Below are positions 8,764-18,085 of a stretch of DNA of 64,000 nt, one piece after another. Source of the DNA: Serratia liquefaciens (GTDB lineage Bacteria; Pseudomonadota; Gammaproteobacteria; Enterobacterales; Enterobacteriaceae); contig NZ_CP088930.1 in assembly GCF_027594825.1 (NCBI RefSeq), positions 1,612,001-1,676,000 of the forward strand. The letters are read 5' to 3'. A program made the translations under genes and the position numbers. The notes below the pieces were generated by a model. The model searched no databases. It was given only the letters and a program-made list of their open reading frames with translations, and was not told the origin of the DNA. The stretch's first letter is position 1. Each line of letters starts with the position of its first letter.

Positions 8764-10227
8764 TTAACCCATGCGGTAGTTCGGTGACTCTTTGGTGATG
8801 GTCACGTCGTGCACGTGGCTTTCCTGGATACCGGCGCCGCTGATGCGAACAAATTCAGCCTTGGTACGCAGGTCGTCGATGGTGGCGCAGCCGGTCAGGC
8901 CCATGCAAGAACGCAGGCCGCCCATTTGCTGGTGCACGATCGCTTTCAGCATGCCTTTGTAAGCCACGCGGCCTTCGATACCTTCCGGCACCAGTTTGTC
9001 GGCGGCGTTATCTGTCTGGAAATAACGATCGGAAGAGCCTTTGGACATCGCGCCCAGTGAGCCCATACCACGGTAGGATTTGAACGAACGGCCCTGATAC
9101 AGCTCGATTTCGCCCGGTGATTCTTCGGTACCCGCCAGCATGGAGCCGACCATTACGCAGGATGCGCCGGCCGCGATAGCTTTGGCGATGTCACCGGAGA
9201 AGCGAATGCCGCCGTCGGCGATGACCGGGATACCTGTCCCTTCCAGCGCTTCAACCGCATCGGCGATGGCCGTGATCTGCGGTACACCCACGCCGGTCAC
9301 GATGCGAGTAGTACAGATGGAGCCAGGGCCGATACCCACTTTGACCGCGCTGACGCCGGCGTCAGCCAGCGCTTTGGCACCGGCTGCGGTAGCCACGTTG
9401 CCGCCCACGATCTGCAGATCCGGGTATTTGGCGCGCGTTTCGCGAATGCGCTGCAATACGCCTTCGGAATGGCCGTGAGAGGAGTCGATCAGCAGCACGT
9501 CAACGCCGGCGGCGACCAGCGCATCAACGCGCTCTTCGTTACCTGCGCCAGCACCCACCGCAGCGCCAACGCGCAGACGGCCATGCTCGTCTTTACAGGC
9601 GTTAGGCTTGCGTTCCGCTTTCTGGAAGTCTTTTACGGTGATCATGCCCAGCAGATGGAAGTTGTCGTCCACTACCAGCGCTTTCTCAACGCGTTTTTCG
9701 TGCATTTTCTGCAGCACGACTTCACGCGCTTCGCCTTCTTTCACCGTAACCAGACGCTCTTTCGGCGTCATCACGGCGGTAACAGGCTGGTTCAAATCGG
9801 TGACGAAGCGGACGTCGCGGCCGGTGATGATACCGACCAGTTCGTTCTCTTCGGTGACCACAGGGTAACCGGCGAAGCCGTTACGTGCGGTCAGCTCTTT
9901 CACTTCTTTCAGGGTAGTGGCGGGGGTTACGGCTTGTGGATCGGTCACCACGCCGCTTTCATGTTTTTTCACGCGGCGGACTTCTTCTGCCTGACGCTCG
10001 ATAGACATGTTCTTGTGAATGAAGCCCAGACCGCCTTCCTGCGCCAGCGCGATGGCCAGGCCGGATTCGGTAACGGTATCCATGGCTGCGGACAGCATAG
10101 GGATATTCAGGCGGATATTTTTGGTCAGTTGGGTGCCGAGCTCAGCGGTATTAGGCAGAACCGTAGAGTGAGCTGGAACCAGGAGAACGTCGTCAAACGT
10201 CAGTGCTTCTTTTGCGATACGTAGCAT
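8764..10227 (-). CDS. guaB: Inosine-5'-monophosphate dehydrogenase, 487 aa
   Basis: NAD-dependent oxidation of IMP to XMP, the committed step to guanine nucleotides. It is a TIM barrel starting at '[14 protein letters not shown]' with a pair of inserted CBS domains (about residues 95-205: '[13 protein letters not shown]..', '[11 protein letters not shown]..'). The catalytic loop is '[18 protein letters not shown]' (Cys near 305), followed by the flap containing '[10 protein letters not shown]'. The length matches the E. coli enzyme (488). The ATG at 10227 gives the conserved start '[11 protein letters not shown]'. It is the first gene of guaBA, behind a promoter with an apparent PurR box. Confidence 0.98.
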   Translation of the reverse strand: MLRIAKEALTFDDVLLVPAHSTVLPNTAELGTQLTKNIRLNIPMLSAAMDTVTESGLAIALAQEGGLGFIHKNMSIERQAEEVRRVKKHESGVVTDPQAVTPATTLKEVKELTARNGFAGYPVVTEENELVGIITGRDVRFVTDLNQPVTAVMTPKERLVTVKEGEAREVVLQKMHEKRVEKALVVDDNFHLLGMITVKDFQKAERKPNACKDEHGRLRVGAAVGAGAGNEERVDALVAAGVDVLLIDSSHGHSEGVLQRIRETRAKYPDLQIVGGNVATAAGAKALADAGVSAVKVGIGPGSICTTRIVTGVGVPQITAIADAVEALEGTGIPVIADGGIRFSGDIAKAIAAGASCVMVGSMLAGTEESPGEIELYQGRSFKSYRGMGSLGAMSKGSSDRYFQTDNAADKLVPEGIEGRVAYKGMLKAIVHQQMGGLRSCMGLTGCATIDDLRTKAEFVRISGAGIQESHVHDVTITKESPNYRMG

Positions 10228-10279
10228 GGGCAATATCTCACCAGAGTGGGCTGTGAAAAAGATAAAATATTGCCGCGGC

Positions 10280-10305
10280 ATTATACAGAGCGTAATCGGT
10301 TGCCT
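10280..10305 (-). promoter_or_regulatory. guaB promoter -10 with PurR box
   Basis: On the minus strand AGGCAACCGATTACGC (10290-10305) matches the PurR consensus ANGCAANCGNTTNCNT at all but the last position. It lies immediately upstream of TATAAT (10280-10285), ~55 bases before guaB. Repression by PurR with hypoxanthine or guanine is known for E. coli guaBA, and the overlap with the promoter fits that control. Confidence 0.7.
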
Positions 10306-10327
10306 CCAGCACTTTCTCACAAAAACT

Positions 10328-10355
10328 CTTGATTACCTTTTTCAGCCATGTAGTA
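10328..10355 (+). promoter_or_regulatory. Probable sigma-70 promoter of xseA
   Basis: TTGATT and TAGTAT separated by 16 bases, ending ~43 bases before the xseA ATG and pointing away from guaB. Confidence 0.4.
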
Positions 10356-10397
10356 TCGACCAATTAAGTGCTTGTTTTGAAATTTGATCTGGGTCAC

Positions 10398-11774
10398 ATG
10401 TCGATACCTGTTTCGCCTTCCATTTTTACCGTAAGCCGCCTGAATCAGACGGTTCGACAGCTGCTGGAAATGGAAATGGGCCAGATTTGGCTCTCCGCCG
10501 AGATCTCCAACTTCTCCCAGCCGTCTTCCGGCCATTGGTATTTCACGCTGAAGGACGACCGCGCGCAGGTGCGTTGCGCGATGTTCCGCAACACTAACCG
10601 CCGCACCACCTTCCGCCCGCAAAATGGCCAACAGGTGCTGGTTCGCGCCAGCATCACGCTGTATGAGCCGCGCGGCGACTATCAGCTGATCGCCGAAAGC
10701 ATGCAGCCTGCCGGCGACGGCCTGTTGCAACAGCAGTTCGATCAGCTGAAACAACGTCTGAGCGCCGAAGGCCTGTTCGACCAACAGTTCAAACAGCCGC
10801 TGCCCAGCCCGGCCAAACGCGTCGGGGTCATTACCTCCGCCAGCGGCGCGGCGCTGCACGATGTGCTGCAGGTGCTGCAACGGCGCGATCCTTCGTTGCC
10901 CATCGTAATCTACCCTACTTCGGTGCAGGGCGCGGAAGCCCCTCTGCAGATTGTGCGCGCCATCGAAACGGCCAACCGCCGTGACGAGTGCGACGTGCTG
11001 ATCGTCGGCCGTGGCGGGGGTTCGCTGGAAGACCTGTGGAGCTTTAACGACGAACGCGTTGCGCGGGCGATTTTCGCCAGCCGCATTCCGATTGTCAGCG
11101 CCGTCGGCCACGAAACCGACGTCACTATTGCCGACTTTGTCGCTGATTTGCGTGCACCAACTCCTTCCGCCGCGGCCGAACTGGTCAGTCGCAATCAATT
11201 GGAACTGCTGCGTCAGTTGCAATCGCAGCAACAGCGGATGGAAATGGCGATGGACTACTACCTGGCACAGCGCCAGCAGCAGTTCACCCGCATCAACCAC
11301 CGTTTGCAACAGCAGCACCCGCACCTGCGTCTGGCGCGCCAACAAACGCTGTTGTTCAAACTGCAGCGCCGGTTGGAAGACGGCATGCAAAACCAACTGC
11401 GTCTGTCTTCGCGTCGCAGCGAGCGGGCTCAACAACGGCTGGCGCAGATGCAACCGCAGGCGCGTATTCACCGTTACCAACAACGCGTGCAGCAACAGGA
11501 ATACCGTTTGCAGCAGGCATGGGATCGCCAGCTTAACGGCCTGCGTCAACGTTTTGGCGTCGCCTGCAGCCAGCTCGAGGCCGTCAGCCCGCTGGCAACG
11601 CTGGCCCGTGGCTACAGCGTGACGCAAACCCCGCGCGGCGAACTGCTGAAAACCACTAAGCAGGCTCAGGTTGGTGAACTGCTGAAAACCCGCCTGCAGG
11701 ATGGCTGGGTGGAAAGCGAGGTGAAAACCATCACCGTCGCCAAAAAGCCGCGCAAGAAACGCGCGGCCGAATAA
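10398..11774 (+). CDS. xseA: Exodeoxyribonuclease VII large subunit, 458 aa
   Basis: Catalytic subunit that degrades single-stranded DNA to acid-insoluble oligonucleotides together with XseB. It has an N-terminal OB-fold ('[25 protein letters not shown]'), a central nuclease region with '[19 protein letters not shown]' and '[28 protein letters not shown]', a long Gln-rich coiled coil (~residues 270-400), and a C-terminal beta region 'LARGYSVTQ..'. The sequence follows E. coli XseA throughout. The ATG at 10398 ('[15 protein letters not shown]') matches that start. It is divergent from guaB and convergent with the GH31 gene, with only six bases between stops. In E. coli yfgJ follows next; here 16 kb intervenes. 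Confidence 0.97.
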   Translation: MSIPVSPSIFTVSRLNQTVRQLLEMEMGQIWLSAEISNFSQPSSGHWYFTLKDDRAQVRCAMFRNTNRRTTFRPQNGQQVLVRASITLYEPRGDYQLIAESMQPAGDGLLQQQFDQLKQRLSAEGLFDQQFKQPLPSPAKRVGVITSASGAALHDVLQVLQRRDPSLPIVIYPTSVQGAEAPLQIVRAIETANRRDECDVLIVGRGGGSLEDLWSFNDERVARAIFASRIPIVSAVGHETDVTIADFVADLRAPTPSAAAELVSRNQLELLRQLQSQQQRMEMAMDYYLAQRQQQFTRINHRLQQQHPHLRLARQQTLLFKLQRRLEDGMQNQLRLSSRRSERAQQRLAQMQPQARIHRYQQRVQQQEYRLQQAWDRQLNGLRQRFGVACSQLEAVSPLATLARGYSVTQTPRGELLKTTKQAQVGELLKTRLQDGWVESEVKTITVAKKPRKKRAAE

Positions 11775-11780
11775 TCCCGC

Positions 11781-14153
11781 TTACTCCAGCGTAAAACTGC
11801 TGCCCGGCACGCCGTTAATCCACAGTTCTCGCGTCTCGCCAGTTGGCAAACTGCAGGTCAACGTCCGCCACGCCGGTTTGAACCGGCCTTCGGCAGTGAT
11901 GTTCAGCATGATGCGTTGACTGTCGCTGAGCATCTCCCAGCGCAGCCACAGCGCGTCGCCCTGCTGCCAGCCATAACTTTCCCCGTCATCTTCGAATAGC
12001 AGTCCAGAAGCGCTGCCACAGCCTTTGAGCGGGTACAGCTTCAGCTCGCGCCGATCGTCTGCCGTTACGTCAACATGCGCCAATCGGGACGACAAAGGTA
12101 TCGCGGCACCGGCACGTACCAGCAGCGGCAGGCGCTCCAGCGGTGCCTCAAGCAGCACCTCCTGGCCGCCGCTGAACCATTGCCCGCTGTAGAAGCAGTA
12201 CCAGCCGTCGTCGTTATCCGGCAGATACACCGGCCGCTGACGCTGCCCCTGCTCCACCACGCTGGCCACCAGCAGATCGCGACCTATCATAAAATCATCG
12301 GTTTCGTTCAGCGTACGCTCATCATGCTCGTGGTCGAGGAAGGTCGGGCGCAGCATCGGCTCGTCGTCGACGCTGGCCTGCCACAGCAGGGTGTAGAAAT
12401 ACGGCATCAGCCGATAACGCAAAGCAATCGCCTCGCGCACTGCCGGCGTCACCGCAGGGTACATCCAGGGTTCGTTAACCGTGGCGTCGTCGTTCCAGGA
12501 GTGAATGGTGAAACGCGGATGCATCACGCCATTTTGTACCCAGCGCACCAGCAGTTCGGCGTCCGGCCTGTCGCCGGAGAAACCGCCCACGTCGTGCCCG
12601 AGGTTGTACAACCCGGACAGACTCATGCCCAGCCCCATGCGAATGTTGTAACGCAGAGTCTGCCAACTGGTACGGTTGTCGCCGCTCCAGGTCTGCACAT
12701 AGCGCTGCATGCCGGCGCAGCCGGAACGCGAAATCAGGTACGGCCTCAGTTCGGGAGCAAAGCGCTGCTGAGCATCCATCGAGGCGCGCATCATCAACAG
12801 CGGCATCACCGGGCGAATATGCTTGATGGCGATCGGCCGGCCAAAACCGTGGCAGCGCGCTTCGCCGTCCCACACTTCGTATTCGTTATTGTCATTCCAG
12901 GTGGAATCGATGCCCATTTCCAGCAGTTGCTCAGTCACGCCCTGCTGCCACCAGCGTACCGTCGCCGGATGAGTGAAATCGAGGTGCGATCCTTCATCGT
13001 CCCAAAAGCTGGAGCGCTCCGGCCGTTCGCTTTCTGAATCGCGAATAAACAACCCTTGCTGCGCCGCCTGTTGATACTGCGGGTGATCCTGCAGCAAGCA
13101 CGGCTTGATATTGGCCGCCAGCTTCAATCCGGCATCGTGGAAAGCCTGGCTCAACTGCTTGGGTTGCGGCACCTTGTCGTGGTTCCAGTTGAACACGTAG
13201 CGCTTGTTGCCGATTGAGGTGTAACCGGACGACAGTTGGAAAGAGTCGCAGGGAATGTCATGTTGGCGGCAAAGCTCAATGAACTGCTGTAGCTGCTGTT
13301 GGGCATCCGGTGCGTCGGTGTAATGCATGGTCGAGCCGCTGTAGCCCAGGCTCCATTTTGGCCCGAAGTGTGTCTTACCGGTCAGGCGCACAAACGCCTT
13401 GGTGACATCCAGCACCTTGGGCCCGAGGAACAGGTAATAATCCAGATCTCCCGCCTCGGCCTGATAGCGGCGATAGGCCAGGTGGTAATTGTCGATCTCG
13501 TTGCCCAGATCCAACCAGCAGCTGCTCAGGTTATCGTAAAACAGCCCAAAGCTGGCCTCTTCTCCACGGGTGATGGTGAAGGGAATGTGCTTGTACAGCG
13601 GGTCCGTGCTGGCGGCGTTGTAACCCATCGCATCCAGATTGCGCATTTCAAAACGGCGGCCGCTGCGTTCCAAATCACCGGCCTTCTCACCCAGGCCATA
13701 ATAGCGTTCGGCAGCATGGCGACGTTGATAATGAGCCACGCCGTCACCGTGCGGATTAAGCAAATAGGCGCTGGTTGGCCGATCGGCTGCCAGCGGACGC
13801 CATTCGCCGGCGGCGTTGCAGTGCTCCCATTCCAGCCATAGCGGCTGATGTACGGTCACGCGCAACGCGGAGGTGGTCAGCACCAGCCGATCCTCATGCT
13901 GTTGCAGTTGGTAACCCGGCAGGCTGAAACCGTCGACGCTCAGCCGATCGCGCCCTTCCCAGGGCACATCGGCCTGTGGCGCAATGCTCCAGGTGCGGTC
14001 CAGCGCCAGCTCTCCGTTGCGCTTGATCAACACGCGACACAGGTGGTTTTCCAACACGTACAGGCAAAACAGATGGCGTTCGTCGACCAGCAGCTCAATA
14101 CGATCGGCATACTGACCTGCCAACGTCCAGTTTTTCAAGGTTTTCATAGGCAT
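11781..14153 (-). CDS. Glycoside hydrolase family 31 alpha-glycosidase, 790 aa
   Basis: Retaining alpha-glycosidase, most likely an alpha-glucosidase, cytoplasmic since no signal peptide is present. It has an N-terminal beta-sandwich, then a (beta/alpha)8 barrel. 'STWNDNNEYEVW' (Asp near residue 423) is the catalytic nucleophile equivalent of the GH31 W-x-D-x-N-E motif. 'TWSGDNRTSW' (Asp near 490) holds the acid/base. 'GHDVGGFSG' and 'RFTIHSWN' are further GH31 subsite motifs. The C-terminal beta domains run from about residue 600. Substrate specificity cannot be read from sequence. It lies six bases downstream of an ExuT-like permease gene in one operon, so it probably acts on the imported sugar. 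A second ATG at 14147 is an equally possible start. Confidence 0.9.
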   Translation of the reverse strand: MPMKTLKNWTLAGQYADRIELLVDERHLFCLYVLENHLCRVLIKRNGELALDRTWSIAPQADVPWEGRDRLSVDGFSLPGYQLQQHEDRLVLTTSALRVTVHQPLWLEWEHCNAAGEWRPLAADRPTSAYLLNPHGDGVAHYQRRHAAERYYGLGEKAGDLERSGRRFEMRNLDAMGYNAASTDPLYKHIPFTITRGEEASFGLFYDNLSSCWLDLGNEIDNYHLAYRRYQAEAGDLDYYLFLGPKVLDVTKAFVRLTGKTHFGPKWSLGYSGSTMHYTDAPDAQQQLQQFIELCRQHDIPCDSFQLSSGYTSIGNKRYVFNWNHDKVPQPKQLSQAFHDAGLKLAANIKPCLLQDHPQYQQAAQQGLFIRDSESERPERSSFWDDEGSHLDFTHPATVRWWQQGVTEQLLEMGIDSTWNDNNEYEVWDGEARCHGFGRPIAIKHIRPVMPLLMMRASMDAQQRFAPELRPYLISRSGCAGMQRYVQTWSGDNRTSWQTLRYNIRMGLGMSLSGLYNLGHDVGGFSGDRPDAELLVRWVQNGVMHPRFTIHSWNDDATVNEPWMYPAVTPAVREAIALRYRLMPYFYTLLWQASVDDEPMLRPTFLDHEHDERTLNETDDFMIGRDLLVASVVEQGQRQRPVYLPDNDDGWYCFYSGQWFSGGQEVLLEAPLERLPLLVRAGAAIPLSSRLAHVDVTADDRRELKLYPLKGCGSASGLLFEDDGESYGWQQGDALWLRWEMLSDSQRIMLNITAEGRFKPAWRTLTCSLPTGETRELWINGVPGSSFTLE

Positions 14154-14158
14154 CCAAC

Positions 14159-15466
14159 TTAACTATTGAGTGTTTTTTTACCGCCGCGTTCGGCGATCAA
14201 AGCAATCAGGAACAGGGCACCAATCAGGTCGAAGAAGCCCATGGCGATAAACAGCGGGTTGAAACCGACGGTGTCGGAGACCGCGCCGATCAGCAATGTA
14301 AACAGGAAGCTGGCGATCCAGGCGCTGGATCCGCGCATGCCGTTGACGGTCGCCATTTGGTTTTTATCGAACGACTCCACCACCAGCGCGCTGAGCATGC
14401 AGGAGATCACCTGGTGCCCGAAGCCGCCGATCGAGATCAGTGCGATCGCCACGTAGGGATCTTTGGTGATCGCCACAAACGCCAGCGAGACCATCATGAA
14501 GGCGCCCGTCACCGAGCTGGCGACCACCGAGTTAACGCGGCTGCAGCCGAACCATTTGCGGTACAGGGTAGTGAGATAACCGCTGGCGACGCTGCCGATG
14601 TCCGCCGCCAAAAACGGCAGCCAGGCGAACATGGCGATGTGCTTTAAGTCCATGCCGCGCTCGGTGGCCAGGTACAGCGGCACCCAGAAACTGAACACCG
14701 CCCAGGCCGGTTCGGCGAGAAAGGCCGGAATGGCGATGCCATAGAACTTTTTGTTGCGGCACAAAATCGCCAGAGACTTGAGGAACGGCAATCGGGGCAG
14801 TTCCGGCTCATTGTCTTCGCGGATCAAATCCAGTTCCTGCTGGCTCAGATTGGGGTGCTGCTGCGGCGAGTGATAGAACAGCCACCACAGCACCACCCAG
14901 ATCAACGCCAGCGCGCCGGAGAACAAAAAAGCGCCCTGCCAGCCAAAGGAAACGTGAGCAATCACGATAATCGGCGGAGCCAGCATGGCGCCAATAGAGA
15001 AACCGACGCCTGCCCAACCGGCGGCGATCGGACGTTCCTTTTTAGGGAACCAGTCGGAAATCGCCTTGGCGTTGGCCGGCGTGGCCGCCGCTTCCGCCCC
15101 GCCCATAAAGAAACGCAGGATAGCCAGCTGAACCCAGCTCCCCGCCCCGGCATGCAGCATGCAAACTACCGCCCAGATACTGGCGCAGATCAGAAAGCCC
15201 ATCTTCAGGCCGATAACGTCGATCAGCCAGCCGCAGATCGGCTGAAATACCGTATAGGCCAACTGGAACGACGCCACCACCCAGGAATACTGCTCGGTAG
15301 TCATGTTGAGGCTGGTTTTCAGTTCAGGTGCCAGAATGCCCAGAGAATTGCGGGTAATGTAGTTAACCGTCACGCCCAGCAAAAACAGCGCCAGCATCCA
15401 CCAGCGCAGCGATTTGAATTTGCGCCGGCCGCTGGCGGCGACCCTTTGATTAATTTCAACACTCAT
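14159..15466 (-). CDS. MFS transporter, anion:cation symporter (ExuT/GudP-like), 435 aa
   Basis: Twelve-helix inner-membrane permease of the ACS family. 'ALFLLGVTVNYITRNSLGILAPEL' is helix 1 with the conserved Asn-Tyr and Arg, and the loop 2-3 is 'GWLIDVIGLKMGFL'. 'RFFMGGAEAAATPANAKAISDWFPKKERPIAAGWAG' in helix 4-5 is strongly characteristic of hexuronate/glucarate transporters. These import galacturonate, glucuronate, glucarate and similar sugar acids with protons. The ATG at 15466 has GGAGAG upstream. It precedes the GH31 gene by six bases, so it feeds that enzyme, suggesting a sugar-acid-containing glycoside as substrate. A hexuronate-type operator lies upstream at 15661-15672. Confidence 0.85.
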   Translation of the reverse strand: MSVEINQRVAASGRRKFKSLRWWMLALFLLGVTVNYITRNSLGILAPELKTSLNMTTEQYSWVVASFQLAYTVFQPICGWLIDVIGLKMGFLICASIWAVVCMLHAGAGSWVQLAILRFFMGGAEAAATPANAKAISDWFPKKERPIAAGWAGVGFSIGAMLAPPIIVIAHVSFGWQGAFLFSGALALIWVVLWWLFYHSPQQHPNLSQQELDLIREDNEPELPRLPFLKSLAILCRNKKFYGIAIPAFLAEPAWAVFSFWVPLYLATERGMDLKHIAMFAWLPFLAADIGSVASGYLTTLYRKWFGCSRVNSVVASSVTGAFMMVSLAFVAITKDPYVAIALISIGGFGHQVISCMLSALVVESFDKNQMATVNGMRGSSAWIASFLFTLLIGAVSDTVGFNPLFIAMGFFDLIGALFLIALIAERGGKKTLNS

Positions 15467-15660
15467 CTGTCTTCTCTCCACGACGGCTGCCCGGTGAAAC
15501 AGCTCGCCTTTTGGTAGGGTACGTTTTGGTATCGAAGGTATGAGCCGTGGAAAACTGCGGTATGCCTGAAAAAGACCAACGCATCACGATCACAACCACA
15601 TGATTTATTTTCGTTTTATTTATAATTCAGCCCATTAATTGGACTGATAAATCTATAAAG

Positions 15661-15672
15661 TTGGTATACCAA
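15661..15672. promoter_or_regulatory. Hexuronate-regulator-type operator (ExuR/UxuR-like), perfect palindrome
   Basis: TTGGTATACCAA is a perfect 12-bp palindrome with flanking AGTT/AATT that extends it. It matches the core of the ExuR/UxuR operator known from enterobacteria (AATTGGTATACCAATT). It lies in the 365-bp region between the permease/GH31 operon and the lacI-type gene, so a distant GntR-family hexuronate repressor, the local LacI protein, or both may bind. TACCAAAA half-sites occur nearer the permease (~15510-15530). Confidence 0.55.
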
Positions 15673-15831
15673 TTCAGACTAACCAGCCGGAAGCGTGAGC
15701 GAAACGAGGTTTTTTGCAAAAATTCTCATGCACAGAATAAAAGCTCGCCATAATGGCGACAGAAGCCTGACAGTACGCTGAAAAAACACCGTGAAAATAT
15801 TTTCATTAACGAATTTGAAGGAGATCACAGA

Positions 15832-16914
15832 ATGAACGGAAAGCTGAAAATACAGGAAATTGCCCGGCAAACCGGGCTGTCGATCAGCACCGTTTCACGC
15901 GTATTAGCCGGCAAATCCAACACCAGCGTCGAAGCGCGCCAAAAAGTGCTGGCCTGCGCCCAACAGAACGGCATTCTGCAAGGCATTTCCAGCGGCAGGT
16001 TGATGCTCAACAACGTGATGGTCTTCGCTCCGCAGCGCGCTTTTGATGTACGCACCGATATCTTCTACTACAAGGTGATCCAGGGGATCTCCGCCGCACT
16101 GGCTGAACATGAAGTGCGGATCCGCTATTGTGGGCTGGAAGAACTGCACAGTGACGGCGCGTTGTTTCTGGAAAAAATGAGCGATCCGCAAACTCAGGCG
16201 GCGTTGATTATCGGCATCGATGACGAACACATTCATCAGTTGGCCGCCGACCTGAATAAACCCTGCGTACTGATTAACTGCACCGACCGCCAGATGCGGC
16301 TCGACAGCGTGTCACCCGATCACCAGCTGATTGGCGAGTTTTCCGCCAACTATCTGATGCAACAAGGGCACAGCCATATTTTGAATCTGCAATGCCTGCG
16401 CCGCCACACCATGGAACTGCGGCTGGCGGGCATTAAACAAGCCTATGCGCGGCACAATATCGCCTTTGACGACGGCCGCCATCTGGTGACCACTTCCGGC
16501 TTCGGCAGCGAAGAAGCGGAGCAGGCGCTTACCACCTTTATCAACCGGGTGAGCCACCGCTCGCAGCTGCCAACGGCCATTCTTGCCGGTGGCGACTACA
16601 TGGCGGTCGGCGCGGTCAAGGCGCTGAACAAACTGCAGCTGAGCGTGCCGGGCGATATCTCGGTGATGAGTACCGACGGCTTCAATCTGGCGGAAATTCA
16701 CGACGTGCCGCTCACCTCGGTACAGGTGCCGCGCGACGAGCTGGGTTATGAGGCGATCCAACTGCTGCAACGCCGCATGCTGCGCGCCGATGCACCGCCT
16801 TGTAACCTGCTACTGCACGGAAAACTGGCGGTGCGCGCGTCGGTCAAGCGCATCAGTCCCCATAAAACCAGCCCGGCGGTCAGTACCCATGACCACCGCC
16901 TTTACGATGTCTGA
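15832..16914 (+). CDS. LacI-family transcriptional regulator, 360 aa
   Basis: The N-terminal helix-turn-helix 'KIQEIARQTGLSISTVSRVLAGKSNTSVEARQKVLACAQQNG' is a full LacI DNA-binding domain with hinge. The sugar-binding core includes 'ALIIGIDDEHIHQL', 'TAILAGGDYMAVGAVKALNKLQLSVPGDISVMSTDGF' and 'LTSVQVPRDELGYEAIQLLQRRM'. GGAG lies eight bases before the ATG. It is divergent from the permease/GH31 operon and is its likely local regulator, with the inducing sugar unknown. The C-terminal extension after 'RASVKRI' is longer than usual. The last 106 codons plus ~70 downstream bases are repeated at 18086-18472. Confidence 0.92.
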   Translation: MNGKLKIQEIARQTGLSISTVSRVLAGKSNTSVEARQKVLACAQQNGILQGISSGRLMLNNVMVFAPQRAFDVRTDIFYYKVIQGISAALAEHEVRIRYCGLEELHSDGALFLEKMSDPQTQAALIIGIDDEHIHQLAADLNKPCVLINCTDRQMRLDSVSPDHQLIGEFSANYLMQQGHSHILNLQCLRRHTMELRLAGIKQAYARHNIAFDDGRHLVTTSGFGSEEAEQALTTFINRVSHRSQLPTAILAGGDYMAVGAVKALNKLQLSVPGDISVMSTDGFNLAEIHDVPLTSVQVPRDELGYEAIQLLQRRMLRADAPPCNLLLHGKLAVRASVKRISPHKTSPAVSTHDHRLYDV

Positions 16915-16983
16915 ACTACACTTAGTGGCACCCCGTTCATTATTGAGGGTCATTTTTTGGTTCATCGCGTATTGGAGTGAACT
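16597..16983 (+). repeat. Left 387-bp direct repeat: lacI 3' end plus downstream flank
   Basis: This stretch aligns without gaps to 18086-18472, and I count 16 mismatches (about 96% identity). It begins in the Tyr codon of 'GGDYMAVG' of the LacI protein and ends ~70 bases beyond its stop. The two copies bracket ~1.1 kb with the orphan toxin/immunity remnant. Confidence 0.92.
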
Positions 16984-17234
16984 CTTTAGTAAGGGAGCAT
17001 TCATCACCGCACGTGTTGTTAGACCATTAGCCGGCTCCTGTGTCAATGTAGTACCGGTTCAGCGCTGCAGTGCTTGGCCCGTGTCGGGGCGCTACATTTC
17101 GGGATGCCCCCCTTTAGAACACCAAAAAGACCCCTAACGCGAGATTCACCAGGTGATCGGACCACTACGACTGCGTAATGAAGCTTCCGTGATGCTTTTA
17201 GCGGGGTTGGCTTAGTAGGACTGCAAAGAAGGAT

Positions 17235-17257
17235 TGGGGGAATCTATCATTCCCCCA
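17235..17257. other. Hairpin in the 440-base non-coding stretch after lacI
   Basis: TGGGGGAAT-CTATC-ATTCCCCCA forms a perfect 9-bp stem. No T-run follows in either direction. The stretch 16984-17358 shows no other gene, promoter or repeat that I can support. Confidence 0.3.
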
Positions 17258-17358
17258 CAGGCTGCGACAAGCTTGTGGCACCGTTTACTTCCGATGACTC
17301 TTTTTAGCTGTAGCTAGCATATGCATGCGCAAACACGTAAATCTACATGAACATCTTT

Positions 17359-17733
17359 TCACTCAAGTTTGGTGATCAACCCAAGTAATCGAAGATCATT
17401 TAGAATTTCGTTTTTGTCGTCTTCAGTTACATTCTTAAGCATTTCCGATAATTCATTTTTGGATAAAATTTTTAAAATAATATCCTTGTGGAATTTTTCT
17501 GTTATATCACTACATCTACCAGCCATAAAAATAAGAGTAACCAGCTCGAGCATGAGGCATTCTATTGGTTCAACAAACGATCCTTCTAATGATTCATATG
17601 CAAATGCCTGATCAGATGTATCACAGACCGAATGATTATCACCATTTTTCCGTAAGTTAAGAAAATTTCTACAATAAGCGTAGCTTGAATAGGCAAAGCT
17701 GCTCCTTATTTCATCATAACTCATCACATTCAT
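17359..17733 (-). CDS. Probable orphan immunity protein of a polymorphic (CDI) toxin module, 124 aa
   Basis: A small, mostly helical, acidic-to-neutral cytoplasmic protein with no signal or membrane segment. It starts two bases after a fragment of a deaminase-type toxin C-terminus, on the same strand: the toxin-then-immunity order of CDI modules. I do not recognise its family. It is AT-rich compared with the chromosomal genes around it, as transferred toxin modules usually are. If expressed it would neutralise the cognate deaminase toxin of competing strains. The role is inferred from position. No lesions are visible, unlike the toxin part. Confidence 0.6.
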   Translation of the reverse strand: MNVMSYDEIRSSFAYSSYAYCRNFLNLRKNGDNHSVCDTSDQAFAYESLEGSFVEPIECLMLELVTLIFMAGRCSDITEKFHKDIILKILSKNELSEMLKNVTEDDKNEILNDLRLLGLITKLE

Positions 17734-17735
17734 TG

Positions 17736-18085
17736 TTATTTACCTCTTCCAGGAATCAAACGCACACCGTTATTGTCTAAAATGTCAACTTTCACCCTTG
17801 GGTACCTGCTCTCGAATTGTTTAACAACGCCCAAGCAACTGTCGCTGGCAGCTTTTTCGGTGAAAATGGTAACAGAGCCTTTTGCGGAATAGTTTTTACC
17901 TAACCTATCGGCTAAGTTATCCAATATTTTATATTCGGAGTCTATATTCCTTGTCACATGTTTACCATCATCAGTGAGTACAGTCTCATATTTGAAATTT
18001 TATTTTCCCGTCCCAACAAAGCCTTTGCCTTCAACTTCTATGAGGTTGTGACCTGTCAGTGTCTTTGGCATTCCAGATATATCAA
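17736..18085 (-). pseudogene. Orphan CdiA C-terminal toxin fragment, deaminase-like, degraded
   Basis: The frame reads 'PKTLTGHNLIEVEGKGFVG', then an in-frame TAA (~18000), then 'NFKYETVLTDDGKHV', 'NIDSEYKILDNLADRLG' and 'TIFTEKAASDSCLGVVKQF' to the end at 17736. This resembles nucleic-acid deaminase toxins of polymorphic/CDI systems, which end in a 'DsE' helix and a 'TExxPCxSCxxVIxQFxxxYP' strand-helix. Glu is kept, but the first zinc Cys of PCxxC is replaced by Ser ('ASDSC'). The N-terminal CdiA part is absent: the frame runs into the lacI repeat at 18086. The stop codon, the missing zinc ligand and the missing body all point to a dead remnant. A 73-aa piece from a GTG at 17957 could still be translated. 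Confidence 0.72.

Noticed and set aside
10317..11627. 436-codon open frame opposite xseA
   Set aside because: It is the shadow of xseA and has no ribosome site or family resemblance.
15570..15600. Possible CRP site between the permease and lacI-type genes
   Set aside because: Only the TGTGATC half fits on the minus strand; the other half departs too far from TCACA.
16984..17358. Short open frames in the stretch after lacI
   Set aside because: None has a ribosome site, codon pattern or family resemblance; some overlap the duplicated repeat.
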